Part shown: positions 7,946-16,639 of the stretch, piece after piece
Position numbering within the stretch: position 1 is the first letter of the stretch
Layout: the number at the start of each line of letters is the position of its first letter
Assembly: GCA_937958785.1 (NCBI GenBank)
Contig: CALGMY010000137.1
Coordinates: 1-40,352, forward strand
Direction: 5' to 3'
Length of the DNA stretch: 40,352 nt
From: an uncultured Gammaproteobacteria bacterium
GTDB lineage: Bacteria > Pseudomonadota > Gammaproteobacteria > Steroidobacterales > GCA-2729495
Position numbers and translations under genes: made by a program
Notes under the pieces: generated by a model
Databases searched by the model: none
The model's input: the letters and a program-made list of their open reading frames with translations, nothing else
Told to the model about the DNA's origin: nothing

Positions 7946-9250
7946 ATGCCGCACCGCCTGCTTGCCCTGCTTGCCCTCCTCACGGCCGGCCTGCCGGGAC
8001 TTGCCCTCGCCCAGACCCGGGAACTCAGCAGTTCGGGCGAGCTGCTCGACGGCATCGCCGCCCTGGTCAACGACGGCGTGGTGCTGAAGAGCGAGCTCCA
8101 GGCCGAGACCGACCGCATCGTCGCCCGCCTGCAGCAGCAGGGTACCCAGCTGCCACCCACCCAGGTCCTCCAGCGCCAGGTGCTCGAGCGGCTCGTGGTC
8201 GAGCAGCTCCAGCTCCAGCGCGCCGAGAAGCTCGGCATCCAGGTCTCGGACGAGACCCTCAACCAGGCCCTCGCGACCATCGCCCAGCGCAACAACGTGA
8301 GCCTGGCCGAACTGCCGGCCGTGCTCGCCCGGGAGGGCGTGGACTACGCCGACTACCGGCGCGAACTGCGCAACCAGGTCACCGTCGAGCAGCTGCGCCA
8401 GCGCGACGTGCTGCAGCGGATCAGCGTATCGCCCCGGGAGCTGGACGCCTACCTGGCCCGGCAGGAGGGCAAGGCCAGCCTCCGGCAGGAGTTCCTGCTC
8501 TCGCACATCCTCATTGCCGTGCCTGCCAACGCCACCTCCGACCAGATCACGGCGGCCGAGCGCCAGGTCCAGGACCTCTACGCCCGCACCCAGGCCGGCG
8601 AGGACTTCGCCAAGCTGGCGGTCGCCTATTCCAATGGCCAGCAGGCCCTGGAGGGCGGCAGCCTGGGCTGGCTGAAGGGCAGCGAGCTGCCGAGCCTGTT
8701 CGCCGAGGTCGCGCCGGGACTGTCCAGGGGGCAGGTGTCCCAGCCGGTGCGCAATTCCAGCGGCTTCCATCTCATCCGCCTCGACGACCGGCGGGGTGGC
8801 GAGGCCATCATGGAAGACCAGACCCATGCCCGGCACATCCTGCTGACCACCAACGAGGTGCTGGACGACAGCGCGGTGAAGACGCAGCTCGAGGAGATCC
8901 GGGCGCGGATCCTCGGAGGGGAGGACTTCGCCGCCGTGGCCAAGGCCGTCTCCGAGGATCCACAGTCGGCCGTGGATGGCGGCGACCTTGGCTGGGCAGG
9001 TCCGGGCAACTTCGTGCCGGCCTTCGAGGAGCAGATGAACCGGCTCGCCATCGACGAGATCAGCCCGCCCTTCCGCACCCAGTTCGGCTGGCACATCCTG
9101 CAGGTCCTGGAGCGGCGGACGTACGACGCGACCGCCGACAAGCAGCGCCAGGAAGCCATCCTCGCGATCCGCAACAGCAAGCTCGGCGACGAAGTGGACA
9201 TCTGGACCCGTCGCCTGCGCGACGAGGCCTTCGTGGACTACCGCCTGTAG
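7946..9250 (+). CDS. surA: Periplasmic chaperone / peptidyl-prolyl isomerase SurA
   Basis: Periplasmic chaperone for outer-membrane proteins, LptD being a principal client. At 434 residues it is close to E. coli SurA (428). It has a signal peptide ending LALAQ, an N-terminal SurA domain (GIAALVNDGVVLKSEL), then two parvulin domains. The first begins around SHILIAVP (about 187) and the second around ARHILLTT (about 297); each carries the usual SxGxxAxxGGxLGW-type stretch. A C-terminal helix completes the core. The ATG at 7946, 11 bases after the lptD stop, is chosen because it starts the signal peptide; the longer open frame upstream runs through lptD. Confidence 0.96.
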   Translation: MPHRLLALLALLTAGLPGLALAQTRELSSSGELLDGIAALVNDGVVLKSELQAETDRIVARLQQQGTQLPPTQVLQRQVLERLVVEQLQLQRAEKLGIQVSDETLNQALATIAQRNNVSLAELPAVLAREGVDYADYRRELRNQVTVEQLRQRDVLQRISVSPRELDAYLARQEGKASLRQEFLLSHILIAVPANATSDQITAAERQVQDLYARTQAGEDFAKLAVAYSNGQQALEGGSLGWLKGSELPSLFAEVAPGLSRGQVSQPVRNSSGFHLIRLDDRRGGEAIMEDQTHARHILLTTNEVLDDSAVKTQLEEIRARILGGEDFAAVAKAVSEDPQSAVDGGDLGWAGPGNFVPAFEEQMNRLAIDEISPPFRTQFGWHILQVLERRTYDATADKQRQEAILAIRNSKLGDEVDIWTRRLRDEAFVDYRL

Positions 9251-9270
9251 CCCGCGCCCGCGGGTTGCCC

Positions 9271-10275
9271 ATGACTGCCCCCATCCCGCGCATCGCGATC
9301 ACCACCGGCGAGCCGGCGGGCGTCGGCCCGGAACTGATCCTGGAGATCGCCCGGCAACCCTGGCCGGCCGAGCTCGTCGTGCTGGGCGACGCGAGGCTGC
9401 TGGCGAGCAGGGCACGGGCCATGGGCCGGCAGGTCGGCATCGCGGAGTTCGTGCCGGGTGCCCCCCCCGCGCAGGCCCGCGCCGGCCGGATCGTGGTCGC
9501 CGACGTGCCACTGCCGGTGCCCGTCGTCCCGGGCCGGCTCGATCCCCGCAACGGCCCCTGGGTGCTCGACCTGCTCCGGGAGGCGTGCACCGGTTGCCAG
9601 CGCGGCTGGTTCGACGCGATGGTCACGGCCCCCGTCCACAAGGGCGCCATCAACGACGCGGGCGTGCCGTTCACCGGCCACACCGAGTTCCTCGCCCGGC
9701 TGACGGGCAGTGAGGTGCCGGTAATGCTGCTGGTCGCCGGCAGCCTCCGGGTCGCCCTGGTCACCACGCACCTGCCGCTGAAGGCCGTACCCGCGGCCAT
9801 CAGCCGGCAGCGGGTGGAGGTCACGGCTCGAATCCTGGCAGATGGCCTGCAGCGCCGCTTCGGCCTGCCGGCACCCCGCATCGTGGTCCTCGGCCTGAAT
9901 CCCCACGCGGGCGAATCGGGTCACCTCGGCACCGAGGAGCAGGAGCACATCGGGCCTGCCATCGTGGCCCTTAAGGCGGCCGGCCTCGATGTCACCGGCC
10001 CCGTGCCCGCCGATACGGCCTTCATCGAGGCCAACCTGGCCGGCGTTGACGCCGTGCTGGCCATGTACCACGACCAGGGCCTGCCGGTGCTGAAGCACCG
10101 GGGCTTCGGCCATGCGGTCAACGTCACCCTGGGCCTGCCGATCATCCGCACGTCGGTGGACCACGGGACCGCGCTCGACCTCGCCGGCACCGGCCGCGCG
10201 GATGCCGGCAGCCTGCGCGCCGCCGTGGAACTGGCGATCGGGATGGCCGTGAATTCCGCGCGCCCGGGTTCGTGA
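9271..10275 (+). CDS. pdxA: 4-hydroxythreonine-4-phosphate dehydrogenase
   Basis: NAD-dependent enzyme of pyridoxal-5'-phosphate biosynthesis, acting with PdxJ on 4-phosphohydroxy-L-threonine in the cytoplasm. Family blocks are TTGEPAGVGPELIL at the N-terminus, the substrate region HKGAINDAGVPFTGHTEF, and the metal-ligand histidines in GHTEF, LNPHAGE and MYHDQG. These are followed by TSVDHGTALDLAGTGRAD. At 334 residues it is normal. The ATG at 9271 follows surA by 20 bases; longer upstream extensions overlap surA. The stop overlaps the rsmA start (GTGA), so translation is probably coupled. Confidence 0.96.
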   Translation: MTAPIPRIAITTGEPAGVGPELILEIARQPWPAELVVLGDARLLASRARAMGRQVGIAEFVPGAPPAQARAGRIVVADVPLPVPVVPGRLDPRNGPWVLDLLREACTGCQRGWFDAMVTAPVHKGAINDAGVPFTGHTEFLARLTGSEVPVMLLVAGSLRVALVTTHLPLKAVPAAISRQRVEVTARILADGLQRRFGLPAPRIVVLGLNPHAGESGHLGTEEQEHIGPAIVALKAAGLDVTGPVPADTAFIEANLAGVDAVLAMYHDQGLPVLKHRGFGHAVNVTLGLPIIRTSVDHGTALDLAGTGRADAGSLRAAVELAIGMAVNSARPGS

Positions 10276-11072
10276 GGGCCCGCAAGCACTTCGGCCAGCA
10301 CTTCCTGGCCGACGGCAACGTCATCCGGAAGATCATCGAGGCCATCGCCCCGCGGCCGGGCGAGCACTTCGTGGAAATCGGCCCGGGCCGGGGCGCGATC
10401 ACGCTGCCGCTGCTGGCCGCGGGCGTCCGGCTCGACGTGGTCGAGATCGACCGGGACCTTGCCGCGGCGCTGCCAGCGACCGTCGGCACGGCTGCCTGTG
10501 CCGTGCACACGGCAGATGCCCTGCGCTTCGACTTCCGGCAGCTGGCGGCGCCGGGCGAACGGCTCAGGCTCGCCGGCAACCTGCCCTACAACATCTCCAC
10601 GCCGCTGCTGTTCCACCTGCTCGGCCAGGGCCCGCTGTTCAGCGACCTGCACGTCATGCTGCAGAAGGAGGTCGGGGAGCGCATGACGGCGACGCCCGGC
10701 GGCCGGACCTACGGGCGGCTCACGATCGCGCTGGCCCTGCGGTGCACGGTCGAGCGGCTGTTCCTCATCCAGCCCGGCAGCTTCCGCCCCCCGCCCCGGG
10801 TCGACTCCGTGTTCCTGCGCCTGACGCCCCACGGCACGCCCCTGGCCGGGGACCAGGTTCTCGCTGCGGCGGACCGGCTGGCCACCCAGGCCTTCGGCAT
10901 GCGCCGCAAGCGCCTCGGCAACGGCCTGCGGGGCCTGCTGTCGCCGGACGAGATCCGGTCGGCCGGCATCGACGACGGCGTGCGGCCCGAGCAGCTGGCG
11001 CCGGAGAGCTGGCTGGCGCTGGCCCGCGTGAAGCCGTCCCTTGCCAACGGCTTCGGGGCTCTCCCAGAATGA
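10272..11072 (+). CDS. rsmA: 16S rRNA (adenine1518/1519-N6)-dimethyltransferase
   Basis: RsmA/KsgA dimethylates two adjacent adenines in helix 45 of 16S rRNA, a late step in small-subunit assembly. It shows KHFGQHFL at the N-terminus, the S-adenosylmethionine loop VEIGPGRGAIT (34-44), and the catalytic N103-LPYNIS motif that positions the target adenine. A basic C-terminal domain contains FGMRRKRLGNGLRGL. At 266 residues it is normal. The GTG start at 10272 overlaps the pdxA stop by four bases and leads straight into the family N-terminus. Confidence 0.97.
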   Translation: MRARKHFGQHFLADGNVIRKIIEAIAPRPGEHFVEIGPGRGAITLPLLAAGVRLDVVEIDRDLAAALPATVGTAACAVHTADALRFDFRQLAAPGERLRLAGNLPYNISTPLLFHLLGQGPLFSDLHVMLQKEVGERMTATPGGRTYGRLTIALALRCTVERLFLIQPGSFRPPPRVDSVFLRLTPHGTPLAGDQVLAAADRLATQAFGMRRKRLGNGLRGLLSPDEIRSAGIDDGVRPEQLAPESWLALARVKPSLANGFGALPE

Positions 11073-11082
11073 ACGTCACGCC

Positions 11083-11469
11083 ATGAAAACCCCGCCCGAC
11101 AGGAAGAACATCGAGGTCACGGTCGAGACCCTGTACCTGCCGGACCAGTCGGAGCCGGACGGCGAGCGGTATGTCTTCGCCTACACGGTGACCATCCGCA
11201 ATACCGGCATGCTGCCGGCCCGGCTCGTCAACCGCCACTGGATCATCACCGATGCCAACGGCAAGGTGCAGGAGGTCCAGGGGGAAGGCGTCGTGGGCGA
11301 ACAGCCCCACATCAAGCCCGGGCAGCAGCACCGCTACTCCAGCGGCGCAGTGCTGGAGACGCCCGTCGGCACCATGGAGGGCAGCTACGGCATGCGGGCC
11401 GACGATGGCACCCAGTTCCGCGCGGAGATCCCGCGTTTCCGCCTGGCGGTGCCCGGCGTCCTGCACTGA
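11083..11469 (+). CDS. apaG: ApaG protein
   Basis: ApaG is a small immunoglobulin-like protein whose loss in Salmonella affects Co2+ and Mg2+ handling; its biochemical role is unsettled. At 128 residues it matches the family, with RYVFAYTVTIRN, LVNRHWIITDANG, VQGEGVVGEQPHIKPG and the glycine-rich C-terminal part with MEGSYGM. The ATG at 11083 is chosen because E. coli ApaG starts close to this point; a TTG 42 bases earlier would overlap rsmA. It lies between rsmA and apaH as in most gammaproteobacteria. Confidence 0.94.
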   Translation: MKTPPDRKNIEVTVETLYLPDQSEPDGERYVFAYTVTIRNTGMLPARLVNRHWIITDANGKVQEVQGEGVVGEQPHIKPGQQHRYSSGAVLETPVGTMEGSYGMRADDGTQFRAEIPRFRLAVPGVLH

Positions 11470-11475
11470 CAGCCC

Positions 11476-12300
11476 ATGGCGATCTACGCCATCGGTGACG
11501 TGCAGGGCTGCTGCGATGAACTCGAGCGGCTGATCGACACCCTGCGCATCGACACGAACCGGGACGAACTCTGGTTCGTCGGTGATCTCGTGAACCGGGG
11601 CCCCCGCTCCCTTGACACCCTCCGGCTCGTGCGTTCACTCGGCGCCGCGGCCACCGTGGTGCTCGGCAACCACGACCTGCACCTGATCGCCCTCGCCCAG
11701 GGCAACCGCCAGCGGGCGGCCGATGGTGAACTTGCCGAGGTCCTCGCCGCGTCGGACGCCGGCGAACTGGTGGCGTGGCTCAGGCAGCAGCCCCTCGCCC
11801 ACTATCGCCCCGAGCTCAACACACTGATGGTGCATGCCGGGGTGCCGCCCCAGTGGGACCCGCTGCTCACCATCAAGCTGGCCCGGGAGGTGGAGCAGGC
11901 CCTGCGGGGCCGGCAGTGCGCGGAGTACCTGCGCGACCTCTACGGGGAACAGCCGGATCGGTGGTCCCCCTCCCTCGCGGGCCAGGACCGCCTGCGCTTC
12001 ATCACGAACTGCCTCACCCGGATCCGTTACTGCGGGATCGATGGCACGCTGGACCTCAGGGAGCATGGCCCGCCGGGCAGCCAGCCCGGTCACCTGCGCC
12101 CCTGGTTCGAGCTTCCCGGGCGGCAGACTGCGATGGTGCGCATCGTGTTCGGCCACTGGGCCTCGCTGGGCCTCGTCCAGCGGGACAACCTGCTCGGCAT
12201 CGACACGGGATGCGTCTGGGGCCGGCGCCTGACCGCGGTACGGCTGGACGGACCCTCGCGCACCTTCAGCGTACCCTGCACATCACCACCGGCCGGCTAG
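11476..12300 (+). CDS. apaH: Bis(5'-nucleosyl)-tetraphosphatase, symmetrical
   Basis: Cytoplasmic PPP-family phosphatase that splits Ap4A into two ADP; in E. coli it also decaps Np4-capped RNA. Metal-site motifs of the superfamily are clear: GDVQGC (residues 7-12), GDLVNRGP (36-43) and GNHD (64-67). Later come a histidine in MVHAGVPPQWD and GHWAS near the C-terminus. At 274 residues it matches E. coli ApaH (280). It is the last gene of the lptD cluster, six bases after apaG. The next gene has its own promoter-like box. Confidence 0.96.
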   Translation: MAIYAIGDVQGCCDELERLIDTLRIDTNRDELWFVGDLVNRGPRSLDTLRLVRSLGAAATVVLGNHDLHLIALAQGNRQRAADGELAEVLAASDAGELVAWLRQQPLAHYRPELNTLMVHAGVPPQWDPLLTIKLAREVEQALRGRQCAEYLRDLYGEQPDRWSPSLAGQDRLRFITNCLTRIRYCGIDGTLDLREHGPPGSQPGHLRPWFELPGRQTAMVRIVFGHWASLGLVQRDNLLGIDTGCVWGRRLTAVRLDGPSRTFSVPCTSPPAG

Positions 12301-12329
12301 GCGCGCAAGCGGTGGTCCGCGGCCGTTGG

Positions 12330-12335
12330 TATTCT
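12330..12335 (+). promoter_or_regulatory. Extended -10 box of the RND operon, predicted leaderless
   Basis: TATTCT preceded by TGG, an extended -10 (TGn), and followed by exactly six bases to the ATG at 12342. No ribosome-binding site fits between box and start, so the RND operon mRNA is predicted to begin at or next to its start codon. Confidence 0.55.
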
Positions 12336-12341
12336 GGCCGC

Positions 12342-13499
12342 ATGAAATCCCTCTCCCTCCTGCTGGCTGCGACGCTCGCCCTCCCGGCCTGCGGCCCTGG
12401 TGCCCCCCCGCCCCTGCCGGCGCCCGAAGTGACGGTCGCCCGTCCCCTGGTACGTCAGATCACCGACTGGGACGAGTACACCGGGCGGCTGGCCGCCGTG
12501 GAGTCCGTCGAGCTCCGGGCCCGGGTCAGTGGCTACCTGCAGTCGGTCCATTTCCAGGACGGCAGCCTCGTGAAGCAGGGCGACCTGCTGTTCGTCATCG
12601 ACCCACGCCCCTACCAGGCGGCGCTGGACGAGGCCCGGGCGGTGCTCACCCGCGCCCGCGTGCGGCTCGAGCTCGCCGTCAACGACCTCGACCGGGCCCA
12701 GCGGCTGTTCGCCGCCCGGGCGATCTCCGAGGAGGAGCTCGACGCCCGCACGAAGGAGAAGCGCGAGGCAGACGCCGCGCTGGAGGCTGCCCAGGCCGCG
12801 GAAAAGGCGGCGGCACTCAGCCTGGAGTTCACCCGGATCAAGGCGCCCATCAGCGGCCGGATCGGGCGGCGGCTGGTGACCGTCGGCAACCTGGTCTCGG
12901 GCGAGGGTCGTGAATCCACGCTGCTCACCACGCTCGTGTCAGTGGATCCGATCCACGTGTACTTCACCGCGGACGAGCGTTCCTTCCTGCGCTACACGCG
13001 ACTCGCCGAGCAGGGCATCCGGCCGAGCTCCCGGACCACGGCGAACCCCGTCCGGCTGCAGCTCGCCGACGAGACCGGCTTTCCCCACGTGGGCGTCATG
13101 GACTTCGTGGACAACGTGGTGGACCAGGCCACCGGCACGATGCAGGGCCGGGCGGTCTTCCCGAATCCGCGTGGCGATTTGACCCCCGGCCTGTTCGGGC
13201 GCGTCCAGCTGCTGGGCGAGGGTCCCTACGAGGCCCTGGTCGTCCCCGACGCGGCGATCGGCACGGACCAGGCCCAGCGGCTGGTGTACGTCGTGGGCGA
13301 TGATGGCATCGTGAAGCCCCGCCCGGTGACGCTCGGCCGCGCCCTCGGCGCCCTCCGGGTCGTACGGGACGGCCTCTCGCCCGCCGACCGGGTGGTGATC
13401 AACGGGATCCTCCGTGTCCGGCCGGGCAGCAAGGTGACACCCGTCGACGGCACGATCCCCGAGCCCGCCGACGGGGCGGCGGCTGCCGTCAGCCGATGA
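12342..13499 (+). CDS. RND efflux periplasmic adaptor (membrane fusion lipoprotein)
   Basis: Periplasmic adaptor joining an inner-membrane RND pump to an outer-membrane channel. It is a 385-residue lipoprotein with lipobox LPAC (Cys17). ITDWDEYTGRLAAVESVEL followed by RARVSGYLQSVHFQDGS is the usual lipoyl-domain start and resembles the MexE group. A coiled-coil hairpin spans about 90-155. The second lipoyl half has FTRIKAPISGRIG, and beta-barrel and membrane-proximal domains follow. The ATG at 12342 is fixed by the lipoprotein signal. Its stop overlaps the pump start (ATGA). Substrates cannot be read from sequence. No regulator lies next to the operon. Confidence 0.93.
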   Translation: MKSLSLLLAATLALPACGPGAPPPLPAPEVTVARPLVRQITDWDEYTGRLAAVESVELRARVSGYLQSVHFQDGSLVKQGDLLFVIDPRPYQAALDEARAVLTRARVRLELAVNDLDRAQRLFAARAISEEELDARTKEKREADAALEAAQAAEKAAALSLEFTRIKAPISGRIGRRLVTVGNLVSGEGRESTLLTTLVSVDPIHVYFTADERSFLRYTRLAEQGIRPSSRTTANPVRLQLADETGFPHVGVMDFVDNVVDQATGTMQGRAVFPNPRGDLTPGLFGRVQLLGEGPYEALVVPDAAIGTDQAQRLVYVVGDDGIVKPRPVTLGRALGALRVVRDGLSPADRVVINGILRVRPGSKVTPVDGTIPEPADGAAAAVSR

Positions 13500-16400
13500 A
13501 CTTCAGCCATTTCTTCATCGACCGGCCGCGGTTCGCGGCGGTCGTCTCGATCCTCATCACGATCATCGGGGCCATCGCCTACGTCGGCCTGCCGGTCACC
13601 CAGTACCCCGACGTGGTGCCACCGACCATCGTCGTCACCGCGAGCTACCCGGGGGCCACGCCGGAGGTCATCGCCGAGACGGTCGCGGCGCCGCTCGAGC
13701 AGGAGATCAACGGCGTAGAGAACATGCTCTACCTCACCTCGTCCTCGACCAGCGACGGGGTCATGACGCTCACCATCACCTTCGCCCTGGGAACCAACCT
13801 GGACGCTGCCCAGGTGCTGGTGCAGAACCGGGTGGCCATTGCGGAACCGCGGCTGCCGGAGGAAGTCCGTCGCATCGGGGTCGTGACGGTCAAGAGCTCG
13901 CCGGACCTCATGATCGTCGTGCACCTCGAGTCGCCCGACGACAGCCTGGACCAGCTCTACATCTCGAACTATGCCTTGCTGCGCATCAAGGACGTCCTCG
14001 CCCGCATCGATGGCGTCGGGCAGATCAACGTCGTTGGCGCGCGGGAGTACAGCATGCGGGTCTGGCTCGACCCGGACCGCATGGCAGGCCTCAACATCAC
14101 GGCAGACGACGTCGTGGCGGCGCTCCGGGGCCAGAACGTGCAGGTGGCGAGCGGTGCCCTCGGCCAGCCGCCGTCCCCCGGCGGCAACCAGTTCCAGCTG
14201 ACCGTGAGCAGCCAGGGCCGGCTCATGGACGTGGACGAGTTCGGGAAGGTCATCGTCAAGACGGGGGCCGACGGCCGCCTGACACGGGTGGCGGACATCG
14301 CACGGGTGGAGCTGGGCGCCCGTGACTACATCACCAACAGTCTCCTGGACGGCCGGCCGGCAGTGGCCCTGGTCATGTTCCAGCGACCCGGCAGCAATGC
14401 ACTGGAGACGGCGGAGGAAGTGAAGCGGACGATGGCGCGCCTCGCGCCGGATTTCCCGCAGGGGCTCGCCTACCGCATCGTCTACAACCCCACGGAATTC
14501 ATCGCCCAGTCCGTCGAGGCGGTCTACGTCACGCTGTTCGAGGCCACCGCCCTCGTGATCATCGTGATCCTGCTGTTCCTGCAGAACTGGCGGGCGGCGA
14601 TCATCCCCGTCATCGCCATCCCGGTGTCTCTGATCGGCACCTTCGGCGTCATGGCAGCGCTCGGGTTCTCCCTGAACAACCTGACGCTGTTCGGCCTGGT
14701 GCTCGCCATCGGCATCGTCGTGGACGACGCCATCGTCGTGGTGGAGAACATCGAGCGGAACCTCGAGAAGGGCCTGACCGCCCGGGACGCTTCCCGCCAG
14801 ACCATGACCGAGGTCGGCACCGCTCTGGTGTCCATTGCACTCGTGCTCGTGGCCGTGTTCCTGCCGACCGCGTTCCTGGGCGGCATCACCGGGCAGTTCT
14901 TCCAGCAGTTCGCCGTCACGATCGCGACCGCGACCATCATCTCGGCCCTCAACTCGCTCACCCTGAGCCCGGCGCTCGGCGCCATCCTCCTCCGGCGCCA
15001 CGATGCGCCCCCGGACCGACTGGACCGGGGCGTCGACTGGCTGCTGGGCGGTGTCTTCCGCGCCTTCAACCGGGGCTTCGAGCGCCTTCGGGATGCCTAT
15101 GGGCGCTCCGTGTGCCGGATCGTCCGGCGTCCGGGTCTGGCGATCGGCGCCTTCGGCGCCATGCTGGCCCTGACGGTGGCCGGCCTCCTGGTCGCGCCGA
15201 CCGGCTTCATTCCCCAGCAGGACCAGGGCTACCTGATCACGATCGTGGAATTGCCGAAGGGGTCGTCACTGGAACGGACCACCGCGGTCGTGCAGGAAGC
15301 CACCCGCATTGCGCTCGAGACGCCCGGCGTCGAGCGGGTGGTCGCCTTCGCGGGCCTGTCGGTGGTCACCAACTCCAACGCCAGCCACTCCGGCACCGTC
15401 TTCGCGGGGCTCAGGGACTTCGCCGACCGGGGCCGCGGCCAGTCGGCGCCGGAAATCGCCGACCGGCTCAATGCCGCGTTCAGCGGGATCCAGGAGGGCA
15501 GCCTGTTCGTCGTGGCACCACCGCCCGTGCGCGGCATCGGCAGCGGCGGAGACTTCAAGCTGATGGTGCAGGACCGGAGCGGCCAGGGACTGAAGTCCCT
15601 GGAGGCGGCCGCCTGGGAGCTGGTGGGGGCACTGGGCCAGTCACCGGACATCGCACGGCCCTTCAGCACCTTCACGACCACGGCGCCGCGGATCCAGCTG
15701 GACATCGACCGCACGAGGGCCGAGATGCTCGACGTGCCGGTCGAGAACATCTTCGCCACGCTGCAGATCTACCTCGGTTCCTCCTACGTGAATGACTTCA
15801 CACTCTTCGGGCGCAACTACCGGGTGACTGCCCAGGCGGACGCGCCGTTCCGGCTGGCACCAGACGACATCGCCCGCCTCCGCACCCGCAACGCCGACGG
15901 CGGTACGGTGCCCCTCGGCTCCGTGGTGGCGCTCCGGGAGACCTCGGGACCCGACCGGGTGGTGCGCCACAACCTCTACCCCACCGCGGAGGTCCAGGTC
16001 GGTACGCCGCCGGGCGCCAGCACGGGAGAAACGCTGGCCAGCGCGGCGCGGGTCGCCGAGGCGACCCTGCCGCCCGGTATCGGGTACGAGTGGACGGAGC
16101 TCGCCTACCAGCAGACCGAGACCACCAGCCTGGGCCTGCTCATGTTCCCGCTGAGCGTGCTGTTCGTCTTCCTCGTGCTCACCGCCCAGTACGAGAGCTG
16201 GACGCTGCCGCTCGCCATCGTGCTGATCGTGCCCCTGTGCCTGCTGTTCGCCATCGCGGCGCTTCTCGCCCGGGGCCTCGACATCAACATCCTCGCGCAG
16301 ATCGGCTTCGTGGTGCTGATCGGCCTGGCGAGCAAGAACGCCATCCTCATCGTGGAGTTCGCCCGCGAGGAAGAAGCCCGTGGCAAGGACCGCTTCACCG

Positions 16401-16639
16401 CGGCCACGGATGCCTCCCAGCTCCGCCTCCGGCCGATCCTCATGACCTCCTTCGCGTTCATTGCCGGCGTGGTGCCGCTGATGTTCGCCTCGGGCGCCGG
16501 CGCCGAGATGCGCCAGGGCCTCGGCACGGTCGTGTTCGGCGGCATGCTGGGCGTGACCCTGATCGGGCTGTTGCTGACGCCGGTGTTCTATACGGTCATC
16601 CGGGGCTGGGTCACGAGGCCCGCGGGGACTCCGCCGTGA
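13496..16639 (+). CDS. RND multidrug efflux pump, HAE1 family (MexF/AcrB-like)
   Basis: Proton-driven inner-membrane trimeric pump of 1047 residues, the full size for the hydrophobe/amphiphile efflux-1 family. It starts with FFIDRPRFAAVVSI, has the porter-domain block YPGATPEVIAETVAAPLEQ, and the TM4 proton-relay aspartates in GIVVDDAIVVVENIE. A second repeat ends with GFVVLIGLASKNAILIVEFA and LRPILMTSFAFIAGVVPL. The best match by memory is the MexF subgroup, which fits the MexE-like adaptor upstream. It overlaps both neighbours by four bases, so the three components are probably translated together. Confidence 0.96.
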   Translation: MNFSHFFIDRPRFAAVVSILITIIGAIAYVGLPVTQYPDVVPPTIVVTASYPGATPEVIAETVAAPLEQEINGVENMLYLTSSSTSDGVMTLTITFALGTNLDAAQVLVQNRVAIAEPRLPEEVRRIGVVTVKSSPDLMIVVHLESPDDSLDQLYISNYALLRIKDVLARIDGVGQINVVGAREYSMRVWLDPDRMAGLNITADDVVAALRGQNVQVASGALGQPPSPGGNQFQLTVSSQGRLMDVDEFGKVIVKTGADGRLTRVADIARVELGARDYITNSLLDGRPAVALVMFQRPGSNALETAEEVKRTMARLAPDFPQGLAYRIVYNPTEFIAQSVEAVYVTLFEATALVIIVILLFLQNWRAAIIPVIAIPVSLIGTFGVMAALGFSLNNLTLFGLVLAIGIVVDDAIVVVENIERNLEKGLTARDASRQTMTEVGTALVSIALVLVAVFLPTAFLGGITGQFFQQFAVTIATATIISALNSLTLSPALGAILLRRHDAPPDRLDRGVDWLLGGVFRAFNRGFERLRDAYGRSVCRIVRRPGLAIGAFGAMLALTVAGLLVAPTGFIPQQDQGYLITIVELPKGSSLERTTAVVQEATRIALETPGVERVVAFAGLSVVTNSNASHSGTVFAGLRDFADRGRGQSAPEIADRLNAAFSGIQEGSLFVVAPPPVRGIGSGGDFKLMVQDRSGQGLKSLEAAAWELVGALGQSPDIARPFSTFTTTAPRIQLDIDRTRAEMLDVPVENIFATLQIYLGSSYVNDFTLFGRNYRVTAQADAPFRLAPDDIARLRTRNADGGTVPLGSVVALRETSGPDRVVRHNLYPTAEVQVGTPPGASTGETLASAARVAEATLPPGIGYEWTELAYQQTETTSLGLLMFPLSVLFVFLVLTAQYESWTLPLAIVLIVPLCLLFAIAALLARGLDINILAQIGFVVLIGLASKNAILIVEFAREEEARGKDRFTAATDASQLRLRPILMTSFAFIAGVVPLMFASGAGAEMRQGLGTVVFGGMLGVTLIGLLLTPVFYTVIRGWVTRPAGTPP

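Noticed and set aside
13226..15001. Long minus-strand open frame opposite the RND pump
   Set aside because: His/Asp/Arg/Gly-rich low-complexity product typical of antisense reading of a GC-rich membrane protein gene; no motif.
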